DNA from: Moringa oleifera
Taxonomy: Eukaryota > Streptophyta > Magnoliopsida > Brassicales > Moringaceae
DNA: 64,000 nucleotides
Direction: 5' to 3'
NCBI GenBank assembly: GCA_021397835.1
Contig: JAJFZO010000028.1
Coordinates: forward strand, 186,001-250,000
Numbering within the stretch: position 1 is the first letter of the stretch; every line of letters starts with the position of its first letter. Shown here piece by piece: positions 11,861 to 24,709 of this stretch. The position numbers and the translations under genes are program-made. The notes below the pieces were generated by a model. The model saw nothing but the letters and a program-made list of their open reading frames with translations. It searched no databases and had not been told where the DNA came from.

Positions 11861-14800
11861 AAAGGAGTAGAAGTTCCCACTATTTCTGATCTCTCCTTCA
11901 TGACAATTTCTAACTTGTCTCAATCTATGAGGCAATATTCTCTCCCTGGCTTGTGGCTACTGGGGAGTCTGCAGCCGTATTACATCATTATATTAACTTG
12001 AGAAGTTACAGATCAGAGTCCATGTGAAAATAACCTGATCTTACCTGGATGAAGATAACCAGAGGCTGGGTCTTGCAGTTCGGAACCTGCAGCTGTAAGT
12101 ATTTGGTTATTTACACCCTTAGTGAGCAAGGAATCCTACTTTTGCACTGGACATGACTATTTAGCTTTATATGCTTAGGTACCTAATTATACCACTAGGA
12201 CTTTTGAGCAAAAGATGAAAAGAGAAGGTAATGTGTAGATATTTTATAATGCAGCTCTAACATTACATGGGTTGGTAAAATATTCACATGATCTATTATG
12301 ATTATGAAAATGATGCCATGATTATGGTAGTCGTGTCTGTAGTCCAAACAATATTCTTTATCTGTGTGCATATAATGGAATCAGTATATGGGACAAGCTC
12401 ACAAGGATGCCAGTTGAAAGCCAGTTTTGGCGACTGCTCATGCGTTTTCATGACTTGAGCAAATGGTGATACAAATACATCTCATATGTGGCTTGAAAAG
12501 ATAAAGTGTTTGTTTTAGAATGATTTGGAAAATAAAACAAATTCACTCAAGATTTAGCATTGCTTACCTGTATCACTGTAACTAAAAAAAAGGTTCAAAA
12601 TCCAATTGTTTATCTTTTTATTTAGGTGGGGCATCTGGTTATCAATAGTAATTGCATTCTACACAGAATCATTATGGGAAAAGTACTGCATCACTGATAA
12701 CTTTGAGTTATGCTATAATTATCATGTTCTTGCTGTAAAGTGGACTGTCAACCAGCGGATCTCTTAATTCCTTTCTTCATGTGTAAAAATTGTTAAGAGT
12801 CCTTTTAGAGGAATTAAACTTCGGCTAAGAGCAAGTATTTATCTGTAGGTTTACTTGTCTTGTCTACATCTCTCTCGTCATTGTATTTGTACTCATCTGT
12901 AGGTTTACTTGTCTACATCTCTCTCATCATTGTATTTGTTGTTCTTTTATGTTCCATATGCAATTAAGCTCAAATCTATGTAACAGTGTATTGCTTACTA
13001 GTGATTTCACAGATCCATAACTCTAAATCTTTGGCTGAACTCGTGCAGATTCATTTGGCTTAAAGTTGCAATAATTTATTACATGAGCATTGTGGAATCG
13101 ATTAAGTGGTCTGCCCCACTTTCTCTTTTCTTTCGTTTTCAGGGAAAGGGGATGGGCAGTGGCTCAAATGACCTGCTAGATGTAGATGGAGCCTGGTAAT
13201 ATGTTCTGTCCACTCTTTTCTATCGTTCCTGCTTTCTGATCTGTTCATTCTTTCTTAATGCATTTTCACATAAGTAGTCTCTTGTGCACCATAAGTTCAC
13301 TGTTGCATGAAAATATTACTCCCAACCATCCATGTGGAGGTTTTGTGACAAAGAGCATCTCCAAATGAACTCAACTGCTGTAATTGCTGTTTCTCACTCT
13401 TGAAATTGCCAGCTTGGCTCTTGGATTATTTGAATTTATGTAATCAGTTTTTCATAATAGATTTTTATATACTTTTTCGAAATACCATGGTTGCATCCGG
13501 TTTTGCTTTCCACTTCTGATAAATTTACAATTACTGGGAAACTATGTACAGATTTAAAACCATATGAAAAGTTTGCTGCTTTCATCAACGTCACAAAATT
13601 GAGGTGAAGGTTTCCCCTATTAATTGGTGTATAGTTAAACTAATTTAAAGTTTTTCACCTTCAAATAGAAGAAAGAAATGAAACTCTTCTCATCTCTTTT
13701 GGAAAATGGTTTCAAGTAAGTCTCTGTTAGAGGACAAATTTTCTACATCCAACGTTAAATCTCATTGAGAAGCATTCATGACAAATTTTCTTCTAAAGGA
13801 AACAAAAAGCTCAGATTGCAGGATGTGGTCACTGGGCTATATTCACAGATGTAGAGCTACTTGATTCTCTTTTTCTTTTTCTTCTGTCTTCTTGTTTTCA
13901 TTTGGGACAAAAGGGAGAAGCTACAGACTGATCTGGGTGACGTTTAACAGTACATATGATCATACTTTGCTTTTCAATAATCGTAATGGGGAAGTGTCTG
14001 CAAATTAGGGTTTGATTGAGAAAGTTCCTCATCTTGTCACTAACCCAACATGTCTGTCTACAAATTTTCTAAGTGTTTAGCAAATGATGAGACATTGTTA
14101 AATACAAACAGTGTTGTTGATATTATGCAATCTGAAAGGTGTCATTTTCCTAGCAGAAGTGGTTTCATACTTGTAAAGACATTCACTATTTCATTTTTTA
14201 GCAAAGCTACCATGATGTCTATAGAATTTATTGAAGCTTTGATTGGGAAAACAATTGTTTCAATCTCGTATGCTTCTTCCAATTGCAACTTTATGAACAC
14301 TGTGCTTCCACATGATGAGCCATTGGTTCAATGCAATTCCTGCTTGAGATACTCTTAGGAGGCAGAATTTCACTTAGATGTCATGGTCTTGATTATTTCA
14401 TAGCACCAGCAAATACTTTATGGCCTTTGGCACAGCCCTGATTGTCCATTTATTTGTATTAGTCGGTTGCACTGATTTGGAACCAAAATCACGGGTTGTT
14501 TACAAAATATCACAATCAAGTATGTGAAAAGGGCCTAATAACTGTGCAAGGAGCACTCTTTGCCTCCAATAATTGACTACATCACAAGTTTCTGTAAATT
14601 GACCACTACATCAAATCATTTCATTGGTTGATTCATTGAAGGAAGACAAATAATTCATTTGCTTGAATAAATGACTAGGTAACCAAGCATACCCTTCTTT
14701 CCTTTCTGTCTTTCATGTGCCAATGGCTGCCATTTAACAAGGCCTGAAAAGCTCCATGTTTAATTTTCATTTGTGAAAATGGTTTCAGAAAATTTTGGTG

Positions 14801-15707
14801 TTTTCCTCTTTAACATTCGGAAAAATTTCTTTTTTTTTTTTTTTGTCTCTTTAATTTTTAAGCCCTCATGTGCAGAAAAATTTGGTGTTTTATGATTAAA
14901 TAAAATATGATACCTTGGCTTCTTGACACATGAGGCATCATAATCCACAACAAATTCTCATTGAACATAATTACATAAACTTATCTCACTTTAAGATAAA
15001 GTGCTAACATATTTAAATTCATATGATCAAGATCAAAATGAAGTCTGACGGATAATAAGGATCGAGATGGATAATCCAAAGAAATTTAAACAGTTGCACT
15101 TTCACAAAATTACAAGAGCATAAAGGAATAATTTTGAGGAAATTTATGACAACATGAGAATCTTAGGAGTTAATTTGATTCCTTTTTCACTGATTGCTTT
15201 GCGTGAAAGAGATCGAGCTGATTGACACAATATCATTATTTTTAAATTAGTTTTAAGATATTGTCAAAAGGGCATTACCGGTTCCATCAAACATGAAATA
15301 TTTAATTACTATGAATTAATGGGTGCGCCATCAAGCATTATCAAGAAGCAATAATTTATATATTAATACTATACAAAAACCCAAAAGGGTGAAAAGGAAG
15401 AAAAAGATATTGTTCCACTACCATATCATCATCATCAACAAGCCCTTCTCAAAAACCCAACACACGTTGACACATTCAAGATACCCTTTAAAGCATCCAT
15501 ATCATTACATGCTGCCTAAATCTTTTTTGGGATAGACTCATTCACTGCCCCATTTGATGTAGGGTACCCATTCAGCTCAATAGGTCAAGGAACCCTTAAG
15601 AATGGGGCATGCAATTATTGGGTACACACTCTTTTGTCTTCCAATCTTTTTATTTAGGAAACATGCATATATATACAATGGTTCTTCTTTAATTAATTAA
15701 TTTGGCT
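11861..15707. other. Intergenic region between PPR pseudogene and remorin
   Basis: No supported gene. Composition is mixed rather than extremely AT-rich, with many CTTT/TTGT pyrimidine stretches as in introns or 3' flanks. A short GC-richer patch at 13141-13196 is preceded by TTTCAG and looks exon-like but ends at a stop after 18 codons. A 102-codon ORF at 14050-14358 (+) has no recognisable domain and an undistinguished composition. I treat both as chance. Confidence 0.4.
12841..12946. repeat. ~54-bp imperfect tandem duplication
   Basis: Two copies beginning ATCTGTAGGTTTACTTGTCT (12841 and 12895) and both containing ACATCTCTCTCxTCATTGTA. The second copy lacks 5 bp (one TTGTC unit). Confidence 0.85.
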
Positions 15708-17121
15708 TTAGAAGAAGGAGCGTTTTGCAGGAGCCCTACCAACAGCTCTCATCAAATTGGCTATTTCAAGGACTCTTGCTACTTTCGTTCCTCTCTTGGC
15801 CTCAGCTGATGCTCTTCTCTCTTCTGCCTTTCTCCGCGACTTTGCTACGTCGTTTTGCATCTTCTCAAGGGCTCTTGCTCTCTTCTCTTCTAGCTTCCTC
15901 TGCATAAACAAGAAGCGTTTCATTTTGGTCACTATTAATCCACCAGAAATATCAATACAATAATGCTTCGTAAATGATTAGTTAATTAACTATGAATCTT
16001 AACATGATTAATTGTAAATCTTATAATTAGCATGAATAATCGTTGTATAATCTGTTCGTTGTTGTAGAACTAGCCCGTCTATTTTATCAAATACTTGCAT
16101 GTATGTCCATGTTGATCATTGCTTAAAGCTTCAGAAACAATCTTCTTGGCTTAGAAAATTAAGTATTACTGTATTGCCTTTTTCTTTGAGGCCGTAACCA
16201 TGCAAAATCTAGCATTTGATTTTCTGATAAAACGATCCATTCACTTTGAAAATTACATTAACTAAAGAAGTAAACAACACCCAATGAATCCAATAATCCA
16301 TTCACTGATTGCGCAAATCGCTTAGTGGTGGGCATAGTTAATTGACAAACTCTGCTAAGATTTGTATGGACTCTAATCAATGATCAAGTTAAAAACCCAA
16401 TTAATGATTATCATCTCCAATCAGTCTTCTTGACCATCATGAGCTTAATTACAAATTATTCAAAGCTTATTGTGATTAATTACTGCATGAAAGTAGATTA
16501 CAAAGCAGATTATTTTGGACGTACCTCAACTTTCTTCATCCAAGACGTAGCCTTTTGTGCTTGCTCGCTCTCCCATCCATTAATGATCGCATCTTCTCTC
16601 TTAAACCTATTGTTAATCTTAGCGATTTTCGCGTTCTGCCATGCTGATATCTTTGACTCCACCTCTTCCTTCTTCACTCTCTGCACTGACACCTCACCAT
16701 GACCAACACCGCCACCGGTTGACGCCGTCGGCCCGGGCCCGAACCGTCTGGCATCTGGGCCAGTATCCAGAGGGCTGTTATCGGGAACGATAGCTAAAGG
16801 GTTGGTTTCTTCTGGAATCTCATCCTCCCCAATCCTGGACAACTGGTTCCCTCCGCTAGTAGTATCGCCGTCGTTGTTATCCATGGAGGACCCTGCGAGG
16901 ACTAAAGCGTTGAATTCTCTGCTCATGGTGGTGAAGTTCTCGCTGGACGCAGCTTCACTGGACACGGACAAAGACGACGATCGTTGGCTGCCTGTCTCCC
17001 AGCGGCCACGAGTCGCAGGTGTAGGATGGGGCGGGGTCAGGGCGTGGATGTCCCTCACGTGTTCATCTTCTTCCTGGTGGTCGTCTTGGCCACTGGTTAT
17101 AGCTCTTTGTAGAGTTAACAT
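15708..17121 (-). CDS. REM4-like: Group-4 remorin (262 aa, two exons)
   Basis: Plant plasma-membrane scaffold protein of the remorin family, which marks membrane nanodomains and interacts with receptor and SnRK/CDPK kinases. Exon 1 is 17121-16525 and exon 2 is 15899-15708, with a GT-AG intron in phase 0 and stop TAA at 15710-15708. The start MLTLQRA at 17121 fits the family's N-terminus. Residues 1-~145 are Ser/Gly/Pro/Asp-rich and disordered, with RDIHALTPP near 24-32 as in REM4.1/REM4.2. The Remorin_C region (~150-262) contains AWQNAKIAKINNRFKREDA and a Glu/Lys/Arg-rich coiled coil (exon 2, RKLEEKRARALEKMQ), ending in the membrane-anchor segment NLMRAVGRAPAKRSFF. No Cys is present in the C-terminal tail, so palmitoylation there is unlikely. 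Length is close to Arabidopsis group-4 members. Frame is intact. Confidence 0.95.
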
Positions 17122-17330
17122 ATAAGTATATTAGGGTTTTCTGGGATACTGTCTGCAACAGAAGGAGAAGATGGTGAAGAAGAAGCGGAAATGGTGAAAG
17201 GGAGGGTAGATCGGAGGTTCATTCATAGATTAATATCTGGCGTTTTAATCAGCAACAAGAAAAAGGATAAAAAGTATTTAATCTTTTGAATGGAAACCCT
17301 GGAAAGTCATTATATAAAGTAAGTCTACAT
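17122..17330 (-). promoter_or_regulatory. Remorin core promoter and 5' UTR
   Basis: On the minus strand a TATATAA-type box lies at about 17317-17310, inside the palindrome TTATATAA. It is about 190 bp upstream of the ATG, implying a start site near 17280 and a ~160-nt leader. The leader area is purine/pyrimidine-biased as usual. The start site is inferred. Confidence 0.5.
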
Positions 17331-17762
17331 ATCAAAAACTGTACTAAGTAAAGATCAGATAAATGAAACAGCAGCTAAGACTTCGATTGTCTTTTTCCCT
17401 ATAACATTTAATTTTTACATTTTCCATTCACTCCCCACGTTTTAAAGAAAATTTTCTTCTCTACTGTTGCATTAGATTTTGCTTATATTGTTTCAAATAT
17501 GGAAAAACTAAGGGGCATAAATGCAAACTTAGTGTCAATTTTAAATTAATTTGTTTTAAGATTTTAATACAAATTAAGTGTCGGCCAAAAGATTTTACGG
17601 GAGCCCACCAATATTTGGTTAGTGCTGGTCATGATGGGACCCACCACAAACTACACACTTCACACTGTAAGATGGAGACCCTGTTAAAACTGACAGGTGT
17701 TCTTCTTGGACAGGAAGAAAGGTCCGTCACAGGAACTACGTATGTCCCCTCCATGCAGTTGC

Positions 17763-18057
17763 TGACGTATACCACCCAATATACGCCACGTGTACGGTGG
17801 TAACGTGTTTTTTAAATTTCAGGTATTTGAGAGGGCCACGTCTCACGTGATTAATTTAATTACAAATGGTATCTTATCGCTAATAATAATAAATCTAGAA
17901 TTTTATGTTTTTGTTTGTACGTGGTGACACCTAAGAAGATGGGATGTGCTAAGCTGAGTCCCGTCGTCCAATAAGAAACTGCGACGCGTCCTTTTTATTC
18001 TTAAAAAATTTGGACCTGATCTTAGTGATGCAAGGAAAGTGGGATCTGACACGTGTC
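17763..18057. promoter_or_regulatory. Cluster of G-box/ABRE-type ACGT elements
   Basis: Within about 295 bp there are three perfect CACGTG G-boxes (17787-17792, 17844-17849, 18050-18055). The last sits in the 10-bp palindrome GACACGTGTC. There are also GCCACGTC (17835-17842), AACGTG (17802-17807), TACGTGG (17918-17924), TGACG (17763-17767) and ACGCGT (17984-17989). Such clusters bind bZIP (ABF/AREB) and bHLH factors and are typical of ABA- or light-responsive promoters. It lies 0.65-0.95 kb upstream of the remorin ATG, the nearest gene. Confidence 0.6.
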
Positions 18058-18600
18058 CACTCTGAAGTAAAGGCCAGTTTGGATACTGTTGTTTTGTGTT
18101 TCCTCATTGGAACTTTGGATTTGTGACAGTGACCCATTGATGAGAGTGCAGAGGGGGTTGGTGGCAAACGGATAAATAATAATTAGATAAAATTCTAATA
18201 TTGACACTAACTTAATCTTGAGTGGTTCTAACATTCTAAGAAATAGTATTATATTATGGTATGAAATGGATATATTCAAGCTTGGAGGAAAAGGTATAAT
18301 TATTTAATATTTTAAATAATTTTTATGTTTTATCAATTTTATGCGTCAAAAATTAGTTACTTAATTTAAATTCACTTTAAAAATACTACTTTAAAATATT
18401 AAAAGTACTGTATTACATAACAAAGCACTGAGTTATCCACTTTTTATATGTATTTTTAAATTTTTATTAGTTTATTTTTCATTCCTATAAAGCACATCCT
18501 ACCTACTTAGCTCAAATTTTTGGCCCTTTATATATGTGAGAAACAAAGTTTTATATTTTTATTCAAAAAGATATTTGCCCAGGAGATATTTATCGCACCC

Positions 18601-18720
18601 ATTGTCCCATGAATTGGGAGGTTAGAGGGGTTAATTACTGTCCACCCAATGGACATGCATGGTAATTTTATTATATAAAAAATAATTAATCATTATTTAA
18701 ATATTAATAACTTTTTAAGA
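18601..18720 (+). repeat. Diverged direct repeat, copy 1 (partner at 19541)
   Basis: Contains GAATTGGGAGGTTAG, a GGTTAATT block, GGTAATTTTATTATATAA and then AATTAAT...ATATTAATAA. All recur in order at 19541-19650. The ~940-bp spacing could reflect two long terminal repeats of a small decayed LTR element or two copies of one short element. Confidence 0.45.
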
Positions 18721-19027
18721 GAAATTTATCAAAAAAATGACTTCAAAATTGTTTTTAGTCACCCTATTTGATTTTATTAAGTTGTTTTTTTTTTTCTGAT
18801 TCCTTTTGATGCTGTGCATCATGAAAAATATTCAAAAGGCTTTTGATATATAAAGCTTATGTAGACGTCCTTCTTTCTCTAATTTTTTGCTTTTTATTGT
18901 CGTTTCATGGTAACCCATGTAAATTGTGAAAAGCATGAAACCGAAGACTCTACCTTTCGTGTCTTTCTCTTCTAGTCTCTTCTCTCCTTTTCTTCATTTC
19001 TCTTGGCAATGTTGCACTCAAAAAAAG

Positions 19028-19030
<3 letters not shown>

Positions 19031-19059
<29 letters not shown>
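19031..19059. repeat. (TA)n microsatellite
   Basis: Uninterrupted TA dinucleotides, about 14-15 units. Confidence 0.95.
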
Positions 19060-19063
<4 letters not shown>

Positions 19064-19540
19064 CAAAAAAAATCTACAGATAAGAGAATAATCTAAGTTT
19101 TACTTTATTTATTGGCATTGACCAATGATTTGAAGCCGATAAATTAAATGTAAATGAGATAAATTTTTATTTTAAAAAAATAAAAACCATAAAGCATTAA
19201 GAAATCTAGATTTTGATTTGTTCATGATTATTTGGATTTTATATGGGTGAGTCGGGGTTTGTAAATAACATTTGGCTCATGGTTCGCTCCTTTCTACTTA
19301 TAAACTTTATTTTATTTAAAATTTTTGAATGAGTTATTGTTAGGTGAGTATAAAATGGAAAATAGATTATCTTATCTCTAGTAAAGAAAATAAATCAACG
19401 TTTCTTTCTAATAACTTTTCTTTCATTCTCAATACAAGGTGAAGATCTTGTTAGCTTAAATTTTTGTGATTTTAACATATTTTTATATAATACAATTTTA
19501 TTTTTATTAAAAAATTGAACATTAATTGTATGTCAGACCA

Positions 19541-19650
19541 ATCTTGCTATGAATTAAGAGGTTGGAAGGTTAATTTCAAACAATTTACACAAGGTAATTT
19601 TATTATATAAGATAATTAATAATAATTAGATATTAATAATGTTCAAATAG
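19541..19650 (+). repeat. Diverged direct repeat, copy 2 (partner at 18601)
   Basis: Same order of blocks as copy 1: GAATTAAGAGGTTGG, GGTTAATT, GGTAATTTTATTATATAA, then ATATTAATAATG. Identity is visibly well below 90 percent. Confidence 0.45.
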
Positions 19651-22522
19651 AACAAGTCTCTTGAAATGGCCAATCGGTGTCTTTCAAACTCTACTCAATT
19701 CTCTCCATATTATTTAATATGTTGAATTAACAAGCTAATAAGTCTATCATAATTATGAAATTCCATTGGGTGATTGAACCATTGCACTACTTTAAAGCAA
19801 AGAATGAATTAAAGTTTTATTCTAAAGATATTGCCAATGTTTTGTTAGAGAAGTGAATGAAATATAAGGATTATAAGTTTAAGTAAAATAAGCAAAAAGA
19901 CCGAGTTCCCTATTTTATTGACAATGCATTGTTTCTTATTTTATTTTTTAGTTTCTCTTGCTAATTCACCTTAAGGCATACTACTAATACTATATTTAAT
20001 CATCTAATTACACTTTATAGCCACTAATTACCTTTTCTCATTAACAGCTTCTGCATTTATAGTTACTTAAATTAACTTTTGAATGATGGATCTTTATTCA
20101 ATTTTCAGTCATGTTAGAATCCTTCTTGTTCTTCCACTATAAAGTTATTGGATTTTAATTCCTTTAACTCTTTTTTTTTTTTTGTTAAATTTCCCAACAC
20201 ATGTTCCTTGTCTCAAATAAGGATGGCAACGAGTAGATTGGATTTGTTAATTTAAAAGTGTTAGAATTTGAATCCTATTAAACATGGTCCGTCCCAAATT
20301 TTATTTAAAAATTATTTTTTAATTTAAATACGTTTCAAATTTGATTATTAATAGCTAAATAATACACAAACTCATCCAAATTAATTTATGGTATTTACAT
20401 ATATAAATATATTTTATTTATACATTCGTTATTCATTAAATAACTACTTATATAAAAGCATTTGCAATAAGTAAACTTTTAAACAATTAACAAATATTAA
20501 TAAAAACAAAAACTAAGATTAAATTGATAGGACAAAAAATAATCTAAACGAATCAAGTCTTATGAAAGTTCAACATATTAACACAATATCCTAGGCCATA
20601 TAATTTTTCACTTCAAAAATAATATCTCAAATCATCAAATATAAAATCATATACAATATTTAGCATTCAATGTCCGATTTATACATCTTCAAAATTCCAA
20701 CTCCAAATTCAAAAGAGTGCTCACATGCCACGTTTGACCATATATATATATTTAGAATGTTACATATGGAAACAATAGAAATTTTACTATTAGTATTGTT
20801 AATAGAGTTTAAAATTAAACGTAGTTAGCTACAACTTCTTGAAAAACATCTTAGCAAACAACGTCATCTTCTATTATGAAGTATTGTAATTGCCATTTGA
20901 ATAAGAATCTAATAATAATAATAATAATAATATATTTGATAAAATTTAATTTAAAAAATTAAAACATTGAATTAATTTTATTATTACTTTCAACATTTGT
21001 CCAAAAATAATTTTATGAACATATTAATGCTCCTTAAATATTTAGATAATGCCTAACAACACTTCCATTGACACTATTACAAATTTAGATGTCATGATAA
21101 ACATAGATATCACTAAAAATGTCTAATAACCAAACTAGTTACAACATTAATATTTTATTCTATTTATCTTTTATTAATTAAAGATATCAAATTTATTAAC
21201 TACAAGATAAAAACTGACTCATTAAAATAGAATCAAATCGATGCATCAAGATATAACAAAGTCAGTCTTCACAAAAATACTATTAGAGTAAGAACTAACA
21301 AAGGTCTTGTGTAAGACTTCCTTCTGCAAAATTTGACCTTTTGACAATAAAATAGAAGGAACTACAATGCTAGAGCAAGATTATTCTGGCTTGAACACGC
21401 TAGATTAATCTCATTAACCAAGTCATAAAAATGTTTTTGTTTCATCAATTTCCTTAGTTGCATTATCACCATATATCATAGGAAAATAATATTTAACCAC
21501 TTTCAATTTGTATCTAAGGTTCAAAATAATAGTAATCACTCAACCTATATGCACAAAACGATAATATCTCTCAAACTTATCAAATACTTTTTAAATATTT
21601 CTTTAATAATCTCATCATCACAACTCATCTAGTCTACTAAAGAACTTCTTAATTAACAAAACAATTTTTAGTTGGATACATTAACAACATGAAAAAACTT
21701 TCATTTTTCAACAACTTCTGTAGCTATAATTCAATCATCCTTTTCAACATAGGAAAGATATTTTTGGATCCACTTGCTATTTGAAGCATAAAAAATGTGA
21801 GTTCCAACATGCTTTATAATCAAAAGAAAACTTTTTAGCACATGAAACTTTTAAGTGTTGATTATTCCTTCAAAATTTTCAATTCTTCCGGTAATTGACT
21901 AAAGTTTTACACTATCCTTAATTCTCAAAAGTACATCACAAAAAAAAAAAAAAAATGCAACTCATCTATAATAATAAAGTTTAATATATGTGCATAACAT
22001 CTCATATGCAAAACCCCCTCCCCCCATCAAATAAAAGTTTACCAAATAATTTTGCCTTGAATACAAAAATTATACCATTATTAGAAGAATATTTATATAT
22101 TGTAATAGTAAAAACTTTGATCTCAATATTTTACTTCACTAAACTATCTATCAAATGTTTTGCTTGCTTTTTTTCGGTTTGAAGAGTTAGCACATAAATA
22201 GACATACATATTACCAACTATGATATAATAATTTAATATTTTTTAAATATTTGAAGAATCTTAATTTTTTTAATAATTTTTATCATGATTTTATAGCAAT
22301 ACCAATAATTCTAAATTAATAATTTCTCTTACTATATGTATCCTTTATTTGAAAGGTACATATAAATAAATCTTTAGCTAATAATAATATCGCCTTATTT
22401 ACCTAATGATTGAGAAAATAACCACCAAAAAAAAAAAAAACTTAAGGTTATGTCATTATAAGATGCCTTCAACATTAGGCCATGGGCAAGAATAAAATCA
22501 ACTTATAGGTGCTTACTAAAAC

Positions 22523-22537
22523 CACTACAAGAAAAAA
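22523..22537 (+). mobile_element. CACTA-type terminal motif CACTACAAGAAAAA
   Basis: The sequence reads CACTACAAGAAAAAAAAAAT, a textbook left end of plant CACTA (En/Spm) elements and their non-autonomous derivatives. I found no matching TTTTCTTGTAGTG end nearby on the right. The right end at 34471 pairs better with the terminus at 25844. This may be an orphan end, or the left end of a larger or deleted element. Confidence 0.45.
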
Positions 22538-23505
22538 AAAATGAAAGTTTTCAAAATTTATACTTTAAAGAAAAGGTCTTATAATATTCTCAAGATATAG
22601 ACATAGGAAAATATAAGAGATATATGAAGAAAGTGAATAGAATTAAGAGTAATGAAATATGCAATCATATCAAATATAAAATAATAAAAATTTGATATAT
22701 ATTAAAATACAATTTTATAGTGTATCGTGATGGACATGTAATTTTTCGTTTGATTTGATGTTCACAGATATCATCATTATTGATTTTTTTTTCTTGAGCT
22801 TCTCAAACTCTTTATATTGCTTTTTAAATTTTATATTATAAATAGTTAAAATATCATTCTTAATAATGTTTTGAGAAATCATCTTGAAAAGAGGTTGAAA
22901 ATTGGCAACAAACCTCTTAAATCCTACATGATCCACTTTGCAAAAAGGATTTTCAAGCTATACGATTACACATAAATTCTTTTCTTGATTTTTTCTTAAT
23001 TAAAAGTAAAATTCCCAATTGAACATTCCTTACGTTACTTCTAGTAATTGAAATTTTATTGTATATCTAATATTATAGGTATATTTGTTGACCTCATGAT
23101 GCCATTAAGTCAGGATTGGCAACGAGCTGGGACAAGTTTGATTCGACTCATGAAATCATGGCCCAAGCTCGACTTGTAACAAAATCTAATGGGCTTTTCA
23201 CAGTAATAGATCAGCTCAGGACCTTTAAGCTGAAAAATGTGTGGCTCATGGACCAAGCTATCCCTTTTCATTTTATTTTTGAAAATAAAAAATAAAACAA
23301 AGACTAAGAGATGATAAATTTTGCTCACCCTATTCTTTCCCCCCTCTCAGATTCTTCCTCAAAAATTTCGCTCAAGAATTCTCTCTTTTTCTTATTTTTT
23401 TCTTATTTTTCTTTTTTTAAAAAAACTTTTTTCTTCTCGTAGATTATACACGAAAAAATAGAAATGAAATTAATTCAATGAAACTAGGTTGATAAATGTT
23501 ATTTA
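22538..23505. other. AT-rich stretch before the tandem array
   Basis: No coding potential. At about 23113 the phrase GTCAGGATTGGCAACGAGCTGG occurs, again like the edge of a small non-autonomous element, followed by purine/pyrimidine runs at 23330-23430. Confidence 0.35.
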
Positions 23506-24690
23506 TTATCCATGACATAATTCTTCCTTATCTTTTAATGATAAACACATCATTTATCATTGAAAAATTCTTGATCCTAACATCTTTTATTGGAATTCTT
23601 TCTTGACTTTAGACGAAGGATCCCGTCTTTCATGTTATGACAAAATTCTTCCTCATCTTTTGATGATAAGCAAAATCTGAATTTTACAGTTTATTATCAG
23701 AATTCTTTCTTGAAATTAGACGGCTATCATCTCCTATCGAAATTCTTCCTTGACATTTGATAATATAAAGTTTTTGGCACCCATCAAAATTACCCTCAAT
23801 GTTCAACATGTGTAAATATTTTAAAATGTTTCATCTTCCAACGGAATCATCCTCAATGTATATTTATTTAGCTATTAAAATTCTTCCTCTACATGTCCTA
23901 AGACTATTGTTTCCTACTAGAATTTTCATCGACATTCGATTTTGTAAAGAAAAATTAAAAATTTTAAAAGATCATGTCTTCCATCAAAATCATTCTCGAT
24001 GTATGATGATATAGCTGTCAGAATTCTTCATTGACGTGCGCTATGACTGTTGTCTCTTATCCAAATCTTCTCGACATTCCACATTGAAAGAAGAAGGTTT
24101 GAAATTTTGAAACGTCACATCTGTCACTGGAATAATCCTCGATTTATAACAATTTCGTTGTAAGAATTCTTTCTTTAAATGCCTAGTGAATGTTATCACT
24201 TGTCGAAATTATCATCGATATTTGATTTTGTAAAGAAAAGTTTTGAAACTTTGAAATTTTTCCATTAGAATAGTCTTTAATGTATGATGATTTGGTTAGT
24301 TTTTAGAATTCTTCCTCGACATACCTAACGAATGTTGTTTTTTTTGTCAAAATCATCCTTGTCATTTTGTATTGTAAAGAAATATCTCGTTTTTCATCAA
24401 AATTATCCTTGATGTAGGACGATCTGGCTAGTGAAATTCTTTATTGACATGTCCTATGAATGTTGTCTCCTACCAAAATCATCCTTAACATTTGACGTTT
24501 TGAAAAATATTTCATTTTCTATCAAAATCATCCTCGATGTATGACGATCTGGTTGTCAGAATCCTTCCTTAGCATGCCATACGAATATTTTCTCTTATTG
24601 AAATCGTCCTCAAAATTTGACATTGTAAAGAAATATCTTGTCTTCCATTGGAATTGACCTTAATATTTGATATTGTGAGGAGATATCTAG
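23506..24690. repeat. Degenerate tandem array, ~120-150 bp period, roughly 7-8 units
   Basis: A unit recurs with the landmarks: AATCATCCTCGATGTATGACGA, then GTCAGAATTCTTCCTTGACATG, then ATGAATGTTGTCTCCTA, then a second AATCATCCTCGACATTTGA, then TTGTAAAGAAATATCT, then TCTTCCATC. The GATGTATGA landmark falls near 23854, 23998, 24140, 24290, 24408 and 24532, so spacing varies from about 118 to 150. Earlier, more eroded units start near 23515. It has no continuous reading frame. It ends about 20 bp before the DRM-like remnant. Confidence 0.8.
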
Positions 24691-24709
24691 AAAATTTGAA
24701 AAGTTTCAT

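Larger units (their letters stand above)
18061..22522. other. Long AT-rich intergenic stretch
   Basis: No intact ORF or recognisable domain. It holds short simple repeats (TA at 19031-19059, AAT at 20912-20932, an A-run at 21942-21955) and a diverged pair of repeats at 18.60 and 19.54 kb. At 20225 there is a GGATGGCAACGAGTAGATTGG phrase of a kind often seen at the edges of small plant non-autonomous elements. Most is probably eroded TE DNA, but I cannot assign it. Confidence 0.4.

Noticed and set aside
13141..13200. Exon-like patch after TTTCAG
   Set aside because: Only 18 codons to a stop, no partner exon with matching phase found.
14050..14358. 102-codon open frame (+) as a gene
   Set aside because: No recognisable domain, no promoter or splice context, and composition typical of chance frames in this region.
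23506..24690. Repeats resembling a CRISPR-like array
   Set aside because: Units are long, degenerate and directly tandem with no unique spacers of constant size, and the genome is a plant.
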